Assembly: GCF_014696355.1 (NCBI RefSeq)
Contig: NZ_JACJQA010000025.1
Coordinates: 1-64,000 of the forward strand
DNA: 64,000 bases
Direction: 5' to 3'
DNA from: Pseudanabaena sp. FACHB-1998
GTDB taxonomy: Bacteria; Cyanobacteriota; Cyanobacteriia; Pseudanabaenales; Pseudanabaenaceae
Within the stretch, counting starts at the first letter, position 1. Each line of letters begins with the position of its first letter. The translations under genes were made by a program, and so were the position numbers. The notes below the pieces were generated by a model. The model did not search any database and had not been told where the DNA came from. It was given only the letters and a program-made list of their open reading frames with translations. Below, one piece after another: positions 34,169-42,476 of this stretch.

Positions 34169-34969
34169 TTACTCATGATTTCCCCAGCTTCTTACGGCTT
34201 CGGCGATCGCCGCCATTGATGCGGAGGCAAGAATTAGTAATACGCTCAAAGCATTTAACTCAGGCGTAACGCCACCGCTTCGTAAAGATGAAAAGATGGC
34301 GATCGGCAAGGTGGTTGACCCCACGCCTGCGGTGAAGTAAGCAATCACAAAGTCATCCATGCTCAGAATAAATGCTAATAAGCATCCTGACAAAATGCCG
34401 GGGAGGAGTTGTGGCAGTAATACCCGTAAAAAAGCTTGTACTGGGGTTGCGCCAAGGTCAAGCGCTGCCTCCTCTAGCTTGGGATCAATGCTCGCTAAGC
34501 GACTGGACACGACCACGGCTACATAGGCAAGACAAAAGACTATATGGGCAATGACGATTGTGCCGAGGCTAAGGGGCAGCTTAATGGCGGCAAAAAATAC
34601 GAGAGTAGCTACCGCGATCGCAATGTCAGGCACAATCAAAGGTAAATAGGTAACCCCTCGATAGAGGCTCTTGCCCGGAAAATAATATCGGGCTAGCCCA
34701 ACTGCGGTGAGTGTTCCTAATACGGCAGAGACGGAAACGGCGGCTATAGCTACACTTAGACTATTTTTTAAAGCGGCGAGTAGTGTCGGATTTTGTAAAA
34801 ACTTGGTGTACCACTCCAAGGTAAATCCTGACCATTGGGAAGGGGAGGGTGATTTATTAAAACTAAAAATGGTCAAAACGGCGATCGGCAAATACATATA
34901 GAAAAATGCTAAGACCGTATACCAAGTCTGCCAACGCTTGATTGGAGGAACTTTAATTTCACTAGCCAT
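34169..34969 (-). CDS. Polyamine-type ABC transporter permease (PotC-like)
   Basis: A 266-residue permease with six predicted membrane spans and the EAA loop EEAALDLGATPVQAFLRVLL that contacts the ATPase. The N-terminus and FSFNKSPSPSQWSGFTLEWY are typical of spermidine/putrescine PotC. The ATG at 34969 lies inside the last codons of potB-like, so the two are translationally coupled. No ATPase (potA) or binding protein (potD) gene lies beside them. Confidence 0.87.
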   Translation of the reverse strand: MASEIKVPPIKRWQTWYTVLAFFYMYLPIAVLTIFSFNKSPSPSQWSGFTLEWYTKFLQNPTLLAALKNSLSVAIAAVSVSAVLGTLTAVGLARYYFPGKSLYRGVTYLPLIVPDIAIAVATLVFFAAIKLPLSLGTIVIAHIVFCLAYVAVVVSSRLASIDPKLEEAALDLGATPVQAFLRVLLPQLLPGILSGCLLAFILSMDDFVIAYFTAGVGSTTLPIAIFSSLRSGGVTPELNALSVLLILASASMAAIAEAVRSWGNHE

Positions 34970-35855
34970 CACTTACCACTCGGCGATCGCCATATTTAAT
35001 TAGCAGCGCAATTACAATCGTTACCGCAAAAATTAAGACCATACTAATTGCGGAGCCAAACCCTCGATTGCTACTTGCTCCCAAAAATTGTAACTCGATA
35101 ATTGAAGCGATCGTGCGGCTCCCTGGCCCTCCTAATAACTGAGGGTTGATGTAATCACTAAAACTGGTTATGGAGACAAGGGCTGTACCTGCAATGATCC
35201 CCGACGAGACCTGTGGCACAGTGACTTGCCAAAAAGTTTGTCTAGCATTAGCCCCTAGATCGGCAGCGGCTTCTAGGAGGCGGAGGTCAAGTCTTTCTAA
35301 AGAGGTGAAAAGGACTAAAACCATATAGGGCAAATAGGTGTAAATCATGCCAATGATCACCCCCTCGGCTTTGTTTAAAACATTGATTCCCGATAGCCCA
35401 ATAAAGTTCAGAAAGCTATTTAAAACCCCTGTAGGGCGCAAAATGGTAATCCATGCATAGGAGCGTAATAACGAAGATGTCCATAGGGGGAGGACAAATA
35501 GCAAAAGCAAGATATTGCGCCAACGCTTAGGGGCAATGACCGCTAGCCAATAGGCGACGGGGAAACCTAGAAGCAAACAAAAGCCAGTGGTAATGGTGGC
35601 ATAAAGTAGCGATCGCCATACCACGGTGAGGTAGATGAAGTTACCGCCAGCATATTCAAAGACTCGAAGATAGTTGTCTAAACCAAACTCGGTTTTGCCA
35701 AAGGGAACGAGGCTTTGAATCAGGATAAAAACTGTGGGGACGATCAGAAAGGCTATTAGCCAAAATCCACTGGGGAAAAGCAAAGCAAGAGGCTCAAGCC
35801 ATTTGAGCCGACGAACTGATCGCTGGCTAGGGTCAGAGGTACTATTTACAGTCAT
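34962..35855 (-). CDS. Polyamine-type ABC transporter permease (PotB-like)
   Basis: A 297-residue permease with six spans and the EAA loop EAAADLGANARQTFWQVTVP. It resembles PotB, and pairs with the PotC-like protein encoded next. The pair would form the membrane channel for polyamine or a related small solute, but the substrate cannot be fixed without the binding protein. ATG at 35855, 40 bp after the SPOR-like gene. Confidence 0.87.
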   Translation of the reverse strand: MTVNSTSDPSQRSVRRLKWLEPLALLFPSGFWLIAFLIVPTVFILIQSLVPFGKTEFGLDNYLRVFEYAGGNFIYLTVVWRSLLYATITTGFCLLLGFPVAYWLAVIAPKRWRNILLLLFVLPLWTSSLLRSYAWITILRPTGVLNSFLNFIGLSGINVLNKAEGVIIGMIYTYLPYMVLVLFTSLERLDLRLLEAAADLGANARQTFWQVTVPQVSSGIIAGTALVSITSFSDYINPQLLGGPGSRTIASIIELQFLGASSNRGFGSAISMVLIFAVTIVIALLIKYGDRRVVSDG

Positions 35856-35898
35856 ATGTCCCAGTCATTGCTAGTTACTTCGTCTATCGAATTGGTGA

Positions 35899-37011
35899 TT
35901 AAAAATAGAGTACACGGGAGTCCATGCCCTGCGATCGCAAATATCGCGCAACCGATTCGGCGGAATCACGATTTTGATAAGCTCCAGCATGGATATAGTT
36001 ACCACGACCAGAGTTAGCAAAAAAGGCATTTGGCACAAACTGTCTTACCCTTGAGAGCAAAAACTGGTTATTCGCACTGGCTGGCACGGCCGCAATGTAT
36101 CGAAAGTTAGGATTTTGAGTGGCTTGGGGCAGTAGCGGCTCGCTACTGTTATTTGTAGTCTGAGCCGTACTAGCAAAGCTGGCTGTACCCACTGAATTAT
36201 CGGCAACTGTGGTCTGTGAAGATTGGATAAATCCCGTTTGAGGCTGTACATAGCCAGTTTGCTGAATATAACCCGTTTGTTGGGTGTAACCCGTTTGTTG
36301 GGTGTAACCCGTTTGGACAATCTGGGTTTGGGGAACCACGGTCTGAGTGACGATCTGTCTAGTCTCAGGGACTAGTACTTGTTGCCAGCGTGGTACTAGT
36401 ACTTGTTGGGTCTGGACTTGAGGGACAACTGTATTAGTTGTAATTTGTTGAAATTGAGGTTGAGCCGCGCAGCTAGACTGCACATTCACAGGCATTGCTT
36501 GAGCGCATTGACTCGTGGTCGTAAAGCTCTGTTGAGGCAAAGAGCTAAACGTTGAGTTAAATACTTGGGGCTGCGAATCATTTACAGTCACTGTCTGCTG
36601 TGTTGCCGTTGGTTGAATGACAACAGACTGAGGATTAGCAGGGCTTACTGTTGAAGTGGTGGTAGTAGTGATAGCTTCGGGGAAGGGGACTGGAACATTA
36701 TTTTCTTTGCCACCTGTAGACCTAAAGTACTTTTGGGCAGATAAGCCTGATTGCTGTAAGGAGATCGCTAGGCTATCAGCGCTAGTCTCGGAGTTAAAAG
36801 TACCTGCTTGAATTACAGGTTGATCGTTGATCTTAGTGGTAAAAGCGGTTGGAGAGATGACCCGCACTCTTTGCAAGGTGGCGGCATCATTACCAGCAAC
36901 AAAAATCACGAAACGGGCGGAAGCGGACTGGGCGATCGCCAACGATGCAATGGCAGTCGTCCCAACAATACTAAGTCTTTTGAGCCAATTCACAGCAGTA
37001 CATCCCCACAC
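35899..37011 (-). CDS. Secreted protein with two SPOR-like modules flanking a Gln-rich region
   Basis: A 370-residue protein with an N-terminal signal segment (LKRLSIVGTTAIASLAIAQS). A SPOR-like module appears twice: near residues 45-95 (RVRVISPTAFTTKIN, IQAGTFNSETSADSLA) and at the C-terminus (RVRQFVPNAFFANSG, IHAGAYQNRDSAESVA). Between them is a Gln/Thr/Val-rich low-complexity stretch with tandem QTGYTQ-type units (about residues 230-260). SPOR domains bind denuded peptidoglycan at the septum, so a cell-wall or division role is likely. No family name recognised for the whole. Confidence 0.7.
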   Translation of the reverse strand: MWGCTAVNWLKRLSIVGTTAIASLAIAQSASARFVIFVAGNDAATLQRVRVISPTAFTTKINDQPVIQAGTFNSETSADSLAISLQQSGLSAQKYFRSTGGKENNVPVPFPEAITTTTTSTVSPANPQSVVIQPTATQQTVTVNDSQPQVFNSTFSSLPQQSFTTTSQCAQAMPVNVQSSCAAQPQFQQITTNTVVPQVQTQQVLVPRWQQVLVPETRQIVTQTVVPQTQIVQTGYTQQTGYTQQTGYIQQTGYVQPQTGFIQSSQTTVADNSVGTASFASTAQTTNNSSEPLLPQATQNPNFRYIAAVPASANNQFLLSRVRQFVPNAFFANSGRGNYIHAGAYQNRDSAESVARYLRSQGMDSRVLYF

Positions 37012-37210
37012 TTGAATGTAATAATGGACAAGTCTAACTCAACTAGATAAAAACTAGATAAAGTAATGTTTTTTCTAGTCAAATTTATTTGCGTTATTTA
37101 ACTGGTTTATTTAAGCACTTAAATTACTAAATATATTAAAAACTCAAGAATTTGATTTACACACTTTGAGGGCAAATTAAAAACTTGCGTTAAGCTTCAT
37201 CTTTTCGCTT

Positions 37211-37434
37211 TATACCAAAACTAAAAGTGGCGTTGCCATTTTTATAGCAATGTAAGTTTTGCGTAGGACATAAAACCCAAAAAGCAAGTTGCGGCGCGAA
37301 GCGCCGCAACTTGCTTTTTGGGTTTTGGTTTGTACTGGCGGCTAACTCTTGCTTTGCTATAGTTTTAAAAAACCTTACTGGATGTGGTTTTCAATTCACA
37401 AAAGTGGAGGCACATTTTTGTGAATTGGTATTAA
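37211..37434. repeat. Composite two-hairpin repeat, copy C, interrupted
   Basis: Outer parts: ATACC, hairpin 1 arms AAAACTAAAAGTGGC (37217-37231) and GCCATTTTTA + GTTTT (split by the insert), core AAAACCTTACTGGATGTGGT, hairpin 2 with arms AATTCACAAAAGTG, GGTAT. The arms of hairpin 1 are contiguous only if 37245-37361 is removed. Confidence 0.82.
37245..37359. mobile_element. 115-bp MITE-like palindromic element with TA duplication
   Basis: Ends TAGCAATGTAAG and CTTGCTTTGCTA are imperfect inverted repeats (10 of 12). TA flanks it on both sides (37243-37244, 37360-37361). Inside is a long palindrome with arms AAAACCCAAAAAGCAAGTTG and onwards and a GCGCGAAGCGC tip. It splits hairpin 1 of the surrounding repeat. 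Relatives: 45669-45760 (one end) and 24051-24131. Confidence 0.65.
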
Positions 37435-37450
37435 GCAAAATTTACAAAAT

Positions 37451-37504
37451 AAACCCCAATAAAAGAAAGGCAGTGCTTCGCACTACTTTTCTTTTATTGG
37501 GGTT
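37451..37504. repeat. TTCG-tipped palindrome
   Basis: AAACCCCAATAAAAGAAAGG arm, GTGCTTCGCAC tip and complement. Placed between composite repeat copy C and the motif at 37541. Confidence 0.75.
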
Positions 37505-37540
37505 TTGAGCGCAAAGCGCTGTATTTCTTGACTTAACCCA

Positions 37541-37560
37541 TGCAGCGACAGCTATATAAT
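37541..37560 (+). promoter_or_regulatory. GGCGAYNGC-ATATAAT-type motif before the small membrane ORF
   Basis: TGCAGCGACAGCTATATAAT. It shares GCGACAGC-ATATAAT with the Uma2 upstream motif at 29569. It lies 43 bp before the ATG at 37604. Confidence 0.45.
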
Positions 37561-37603
37561 CTTAAAAACATGGAGATGACTAGAGATCAAGCTGTTCATC
37601 CTC

Positions 37604-37750
37604 ATGTCTACATCTAGCTACACTACATATAGAAGGTATAACTACGTGGAAAAAATTCAATCGGTTTTAAATATTGCGATTTTTATCTTGTTATCGGGCT
37701 TTATTGGATTAGAAGTTTGGAATTTAGTTTCCCACTTTCTCAAAGCTTAG
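37604..37750 (+). CDS. 48-residue (or 34-residue) single-span membrane protein
   Basis: ATG at 37604 opens MSTSSYTTYRRYNYVEKIQS, then LNIAIFILLSGFIGLEVWNL and SHFLKA. The GTG at 37646, preceded by AGAAGG at about 10 bases, gives a 34-residue version with almost the same membrane span. Size and single-span topology resemble small photosystem, NDH or b6f subunits, but it matches none I know. It ends inside the convergent cpcS-like gene by 4 bp. Confidence 0.5.
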   Translation: MSTSSYTTYRRYNYVEKIQSVLNIAIFILLSGFIGLEVWNLVSHFLKA

Positions 37751-38283
37751 GCAGATGGCTTAGCGGGGGAAATCCGAATTTCGGAATAAAACTTAGAGGA
37801 CTGCACATGGCGATCGCTGGACTGATCTTTGTGGATTAACGTTGCCACCCGAAATCGCAAATTGGGATTTCCATACCAAATGCGCTCTTCCAGCGATCCC
37901 TGATCGACAACAGTACGAATAGTGAGAGACTCATCCTCCGCAAGCTCATATTCGCCTTTACTCTGACTCGTTAAAATTAGCCCTTTTTTAAGTTCTGTAG
38001 CTTCATGGGGAATTGGGACAATAAAGCTCACGCCACTAGGCTTTTTACTACTTAAAGATTCTTCCTCCCATGACATCTGCATTGGCTGAATTGCCTTGAG
38101 TGGATCTAAATTATGTTTTTGGCAGATGGCAATTAAGTTTGGGTCATCAAGGCTTAAGGGCGTAATCTCAATTAAAGAACGAGTATCACTACCATTTCCC
38201 TTACTAAATTGATGATCGCTGCGTTGCGATCGCCAACGACCGACAAAAAGTTCAAGAAATTGATGAATATCCATTAAAGGCAA
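37747..38283 (-). CDS. CpcS/CpeS-type phycobiliprotein lyase
   Basis: A 178-residue lipocalin-fold protein that attaches phycocyanobilin to phycobiliprotein cysteines. It has IHQFLELFVGRWRSQRSDHQ at the N-terminus, the conserved GRW.SQR signature, DPNLIAICQKHNLDPL and ERIWYGNPNLRFRVATL. It lies near cpcG, in keeping with phycobilisome biogenesis. Which subunit is its substrate cannot be told (CpcS and CpeS types are similar). Confidence 0.85.
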   Translation of the reverse strand: MPLMDIHQFLELFVGRWRSQRSDHQFSKGNGSDTRSLIEITPLSLDDPNLIAICQKHNLDPLKAIQPMQMSWEEESLSSKKPSGVSFIVPIPHEATELKKGLILTSQSKGEYELAEDESLTIRTVVDQGSLEERIWYGNPNLRFRVATLIHKDQSSDRHVQSSKFYSEIRISPAKPSA

Positions 38284-38352
38284 AATTAAAAATTAAATGA
38301 ATAATAAAAATGTTTTGAAGCAAATCTTATAACAAATTCTAGTCCCTTTCCA

Positions 38353-38405
38353 GCCCAGAAAATTAGAGGTGCGGCGCGAAGCGCCGCACCTCTAATTTTC
38401 TGGGC
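38353..38405. repeat. GCGAAGC-tipped palindrome downstream of cpcG
   Basis: GCCCAGAAAATTAGAGGTGC arm, GGCGCGAAGCGCC tip and complement; perfect over 25 bp. Confidence 0.8.
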
Positions 38406-38416
38406 GTAAGTAGTCA

Positions 38417-38449
38417 AAGCAAAGGGGACGCATTGCGTCCCCTTTGCTT
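38417..38449 (-). terminator. Terminator of cpcG
   Basis: 15-bp arms AAGCAAAGGGGACGC / GCGTCCCCTTTGCTT around ATT, about 50 bp after the cpcG stop. Confidence 0.7.
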
Positions 38450-38496
38450 GCTAGTTTTTAAAGATTATTTAGAGCCGAACTCTAGTCTTTAAATTT

Positions 38497-39249
38497 TTAG
38501 CGACGAGGAACTAGACGTTCGTAGTCAAGGTTTTGAGCAGACACTGGCTTTGAATTTGCTGGCACAGAAGCATTAATGCTACGAGCCATATTCAAGAACA
38601 AGGATGGATCGCCAGACTTGGGCTTTCTGTCGGTAACCACATAGCTGCGTACAGAATTTTGCCAAATGAGTTGAGGGAAGCCCAACTGTGCACGATGGTA
38701 AGCATCGTAGCGAGGGGACTTGAGGTTGAAAGGCATTTCACCAATTCTTTGGCTAGGCAATACGCGACGACGTTGGTAAGGAAGAACGTCATCACCAAAA
38801 GCTTCGAGGTATTCATCACTATTAATTAGTGCGTCAATAAAGCCTTCGATCCCCTTGGTCGCCACAACGATTGACCAAGCAATTTTTTCTTTTTCGCTAT
38901 AAACATCGCGACCGAGGACACGTTGTACGGTTTGTTCTACGAAGCGATAGTTGCTGTTTTTGTCGTAGAAGCTGCTTCTATAGGTATTTGATAAAACTAG
39001 TCCACGAACAAACTGTCTAACCGAGATATTGCCAGAACGCAGTTGCGATTCTAAGGTAATTTCGCGATCGGCAGCAAATGCATGGAAGAAAATTTGACGA
39101 TAGGCTGCTTCGATCAATTCGTCTAGATCGCTTCCAGAGAGCAAGTTGGCAGTAGTGTAAATGCGAGGGGTGCTGTCACCACTGACGGTAAACCCAGCAA
39201 CGCGAGAATTTTGCGATGATGGAGCGTAATTCAACAAAGGAATCGCCAC
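38497..39249 (-). CDS. cpcG: Phycobilisome rod-core linker
   Basis: A 250-residue linker that joins phycocyanin rods to the allophycocyanin core. It begins [20 protein letters not shown], and its linker domain has [38 protein letters not shown] and [20 protein letters not shown]. The C-terminal [20 protein letters not shown] is the region that docks on the core. Thylakoid-associated. Its upstream spacer (39250-39733) should hold a strong promoter. Confidence 0.96.
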   Translation of the reverse strand: MAIPLLNYAPSSQNSRVAGFTVSGDSTPRIYTTANLLSGSDLDELIEAAYRQIFFHAFAADREITLESQLRSGNISVRQFVRGLVLSNTYRSSFYDKNSNYRFVEQTVQRVLGRDVYSEKEKIAWSIVVATKGIEGFIDALINSDEYLEAFGDDVLPYQRRRVLPSQRIGEMPFNLKSPRYDAYHRAQLGFPQLIWQNSVRSYVVTDRKPKSGDPSLFLNMARSINASVPANSKPVSAQNLDYERLVPRR

Positions 39250-39733
39250 GTTTAAATCTCCAAATAATATTATCGAAAAGTTTTAAAAATACTTAAAAAC
39301 CCAATTTTTAAGTTGGATCACGGGTTTAATCATCGTTTATGTCAATGAGGACACCGTAACACAATGAGTTTAGGGCTAAATAAGCTAAATAAAATTACAA
39401 GAGGCTAACCTCTAGTCAATGATAGGATAGGCGAAATTAGCTAGTTCTACTTGCTTCATATAAGTTTACCTTTATTCATGATCTTCCCTGTAGCAATCCT
39501 GAATCATTTGTGAGAAAGGCAAGAGGCTTAAGCCCTTTGTTGTAAGCTTTGGGGGCTTACTCCTCTCCCAGACTAAAACATAGACGTTAAAACCCAAGGA
39601 TTAGCGGTGCGAAGCGTCGCACCGCTAATCCTTGGATGGGAAAGGAGTAGGACTGATTTAGGATTGCTGTATCGAGAAAAGCTGATTATCGGAATAAAAA
39701 TCTGTTATATTTCGTAATTACTAAGTTGTCTCA
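39250..39733. other. Spacer between cpcG and the alpha/beta hydrolase gene
   Basis: 484 bp. The cpcG-proximal 150 bp contain no repeat and probably carry its leader and promoter. The 39491-39671 part is a TIR-bounded repeat element. No gene seen. Confidence 0.6.
39491..39671. mobile_element. 180-bp MITE-like element with inverted ends
   Basis: AGCAATCCTGAATCA (39492-39506) is repeated inverted as TGATTTAGGATTGCT (39654-39668), 14 of 15 matching, with TA outside each end (39491-39492 and 39670-39671). The interior has a palindrome (39594-39635, arms CCAAGGATTAGCGGTGCGA). The ends resemble those of the 37245 element (TAGCAAT). Confidence 0.55.
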
Positions 39734-40627
39734 ATGAATTTTACATATCGTAAGTTTGCCGATCGCTTTTGGTCTTGGCGTGGCTATGAGATTGGTTATT
39801 GCGCTGAAGGGTTAGAAAATCAAGAATTATTAAATAAGCCTGCTCTGGTCTTAATTCATGGATTTGGGGCTTCTGTGGGGCATTGGCGCAAGAATGTACC
39901 TGTTTTGGCACAAAGTTTTCGGGTCTATGCGATCGATTTAATTGGGTTTGGATCTTCGGCTCAGCCTTTGCCGACAGAACTGCCCTATACCTTTGAGACT
40001 TGGGGACAGCAGGTGGCGGATTTTGTGCGGGAGGTGGTAGGCGATCGCGCCATCCTGATTGGTAACTCGATTGGCGCAGTAGTTGCCATGCAAGCGGCGA
40101 TCTATGCACCAGAATTAATTACGAAGACGATCTTAATTAACTGTTCGTTACGGCTATTGCAAGAACAAAATCAACTGGCAAGCCCTTGGATTAAGCGGGT
40201 TGGGGTAAAGACTGTCCAAGATATTTTGGGGGTGCGGTTGATCGCCAAATTATTTTTTGATCGCGTCCGTCAACCGCGATCGGTGCGCCAGATTTTATCG
40301 CAAGCCTACATTCGCAAAGAAGCGATTACCGATGAGCTAATTGAAATATTAGTTAAGCCTGCTCAAAATGATCACGCAGTAGATGTATTTATGGCTTTTG
40401 TGCGCTATTCGCAGGGACCAAGACCTGAAGATTTGTTGGCAATTCTGCCCTGTGAGGCGATTGTGTTGTGGGGCGATCGCGATCCTTGGGAGCCGATCGC
40501 GATGGGGCGGGAGTCCTTTACCAGATTTGCCTGTGTTAAGGAATTTGTGGCGATCGCCAATGCGGGACATTGTCCACAGGATGAAGTACCAGAACAAGTT
40601 AACGAGCTTTTACTAAAGTTCGCTTAA
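39734..40627 (+). CDS. Alpha/beta hydrolase
   Basis: A 297-residue soluble hydrolase. The nucleophile elbow GNSIGAVVAM, acid residue in LWGDRDPWEP and histidine in ANAGHCPQDEVPEQV complete a triad; the oxyanion loop is LIHGFGASVGHWRKN. The cyanobacterial family around this sequence includes pheophytinase-like and chloride peroxidase-like hydrolases, so a role in chlorophyll turnover is possible but not shown. It converges with the channel gene with only 7 bp between the stops. Confidence 0.85.
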   Translation: MNFTYRKFADRFWSWRGYEIGYCAEGLENQELLNKPALVLIHGFGASVGHWRKNVPVLAQSFRVYAIDLIGFGSSAQPLPTELPYTFETWGQQVADFVREVVGDRAILIGNSIGAVVAMQAAIYAPELITKTILINCSLRLLQEQNQLASPWIKRVGVKTVQDILGVRLIAKLFFDRVRQPRSVRQILSQAYIRKEAITDELIEILVKPAQNDHAVDVFMAFVRYSQGPRPEDLLAILPCEAIVLWGDRDPWEPIAMGRESFTRFACVKEFVAIANAGHCPQDEVPEQVNELLLKFA

Positions 40628-40634
40628 GCCAACT

Positions 40635-42335
40635 TTAGCTAGGATTGCCTACGGCTACTTGAAAGGGAGCAACTCGCCATAGCTGCTCTAGCTTGGCGGC
40701 GGGCATCGTTAAATAAAGAATATCTCCTGCACTGAGGGAAGCTTCTAGCAAATTCCAGCCATGAATTGTTTGGCAAGCAGTTTCGATATAGAGGGGTACA
40801 AAATCGGCGGTCATGGATGCTTCGCGGACAGGTTTGCCACAGAAAGGATGATTTGGAGTGATCATGGTAGCGATCGCCACCCAAAGGCTATCCGCAACAA
40901 TTCCATTACCGAGAATACGCCCACCTAGAGCCGAAGAAGCAAAAGCTGGGGCGGCGATTTCAGGCGGACTGAGAACCGCTTCAAAATCAAAGACTTCCTG
41001 CGCCATGCTTGCATAGTAGGGATCGTCATAGCGGACGACGACGCGACAACGGGGGGCAATTCCCTTAGCATTGAGGGCAATTTCTAAATTTGCGGTGTCA
41101 TTGCTGGTCACCGCAAGTAGGCTTTCGGCTTTTTCGAGATTGGCGGCTTTGAGGGTTGTGGGCAAACTGGCATCCCCATGAATTACAGGGATATTTTGCG
41201 ATCGCACCGTATCTAAAAAGCGATTATTTAGATCACGCTCAATGACTAATACCTCATAGCCATAGCTGACCAGTTGTAAGGCTGTCTGCACGCCGACACT
41301 ACCTAAACCACAGATCACAATATGATTGCGTTGGGGAACTCGCGCTGCATCCCAAAAATTTCTTAGACGTGAACCGAGAATGAAGTCATTTAAAATTGCA
41401 TAGAAAATGCCAATTACCGCAGTTCCAATTAACATCATGATGATTGTAAAAATTTTGATACTGTCGGCAGAATTTTCCACAACCATCTCGTTACCGCCTG
41501 CGCCCGTAATCATCCCCACTGAAAAGTAAAGCGCATCCACCAAAGAAATCTTCAATTGAAAACTGGTATATACCACCGTTGCCGACAATATTGTCAGTAA
41601 TAGGGCGATCGCCGTAAATAAAACGGCTCTCCCATGTTCGTGAAAGTGCAGAAAGCCCATAAATAGCTTGGAGATTTTCTGCAAGATTGGTCGGGAGGCT
41701 GTCCTGACATTGGGCTGTGTGCCTAGTAAGAGCCGATCGCCAAGTTGCAAAGTCCGTCCATCAAGGACGGCACTAACTAAATCCACCTTGCTATCGTCGT
41801 AGGGCAAGTAGTAGATCAGCATTCGCGTGCGATCTTCCCAAAATTCGGCTAGGGGCTTATTTAACCAAGGATGGCGATCGTCAATATATTCTTCGTGGAT
41901 CGGCCAAGTTTGATTAAATAGGCGTAGCTGCCCGATCGCTTGACTTCCCATCGCACTAAAGGCGAATACTGGCGCAGCGAGAGCCGCTACACTCATGGTC
42001 AAGTGATTTGGTAAGGTCAAGTCAAGACGCACGCCTAAGCTGGAGTTAAACAAGCGATTAATAATCCTGACATTGGGATTCAGCACTCGCGCCTGCATCA
42101 AAATTGTGAGATTGCGAGTTTCATCTGCTCCCGCCAAAATCAAGGTCTGAGCATCCCGAATGCCTGCCGCTAGCAAAGTTTCCGCCGCCGCCAAGTCCCC
42201 AATCACAATTTCCGCGTCAGCTTGGTGAATGGGCTTGTCATGGATACCAATCACAAAGCAGCCCTGCTGTTTGAGCAGGCTCAATATTTTGTAACCCGTT
42301 CGATCTAGACCACAGACGATAATGCGGGGTTTCAT
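40635..42335 (-). CDS. Voltage-less ion channel protein with two TrkA-type NAD-binding domains
   Basis: A 566-residue protein. Residues 1-220 form an RCK/TrkA-N domain (IIVCGLDRTGYKIL), followed by two spans of a channel-type pore (FTAIALLLTILSATVVY; MMLIGTAVIGIFYAI) and a second TrkA-N (VICGLGSVGVQTAL) with TrkA-C. The pore loop filter reads TGAGGNE rather than the potassium-selective TVGYG. It sits in the membrane with both NAD domains inside. Close family members are annotated as potassium channel proteins; selectivity is open. Confidence 0.83.
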   Translation of the reverse strand: MKPRIIVCGLDRTGYKILSLLKQQGCFVIGIHDKPIHQADAEIVIGDLAAAETLLAAGIRDAQTLILAGADETRNLTILMQARVLNPNVRIINRLFNSSLGVRLDLTLPNHLTMSVAALAAPVFAFSAMGSQAIGQLRLFNQTWPIHEEYIDDRHPWLNKPLAEFWEDRTRMLIYYLPYDDSKVDLVSAVLDGRTLQLGDRLLLGTQPNVRTASRPILQKISKLFMGFLHFHEHGRAVLFTAIALLLTILSATVVYTSFQLKISLVDALYFSVGMITGAGGNEMVVENSADSIKIFTIIMMLIGTAVIGIFYAILNDFILGSRLRNFWDAARVPQRNHIVICGLGSVGVQTALQLVSYGYEVLVIERDLNNRFLDTVRSQNIPVIHGDASLPTTLKAANLEKAESLLAVTSNDTANLEIALNAKGIAPRCRVVVRYDDPYYASMAQEVFDFEAVLSPPEIAAPAFASSALGGRILGNGIVADSLWVAIATMITPNHPFCGKPVREASMTADFVPLYIETACQTIHGWNLLEASLSAGDILYLTMPAAKLEQLWRVAPFQVAVGNPS

Positions 42336-42427
42336 TGCTTATTGCGCGACAGCGATCGCTACCCATAGGACTATCGTAACTATTGTGAGCTATGTACGAG
42401 ATAGCATCTGTAGCTGATAACACGAAT

Positions 42428-42476
42428 CCGATTAAACAACCATGCGGCGCAACGCGCCGCATGGTTGTTTAATCGG
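42428..42476 (-). terminator. Palindrome overlapping the membrane protein stop
   Basis: CCGATTAAACAACCATGCGG arm and its complement with an AAC tip. The right arm includes the stop (42469-42471) and the Ser-Asp codons of the gene at 42469-42981. Confidence 0.75.

Larger units (their letters stand above)
37012..37603. other. Spacer with nested repeats and a promoter-like motif
   Basis: A 592-bp gap. It holds composite repeat copy C (37211-37434) interrupted by a 115-bp element, a long palindrome at 37451-37504, and the motif TGCAGCGACAGCTATATAAT (37541-37560). The first 150 bp are AT-rich and probably contain the promoter of the SPOR-like gene. Confidence 0.7.

Noticed and set aside
36240-36320. 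Tandem GGGTGTAACCCGTTTGTT-like units that look like a CRISPR array or satellite
   Set aside because: They are in-frame codons for QTGYTQ-type repeats within the SPOR-like gene; there are no spacers of constant length.
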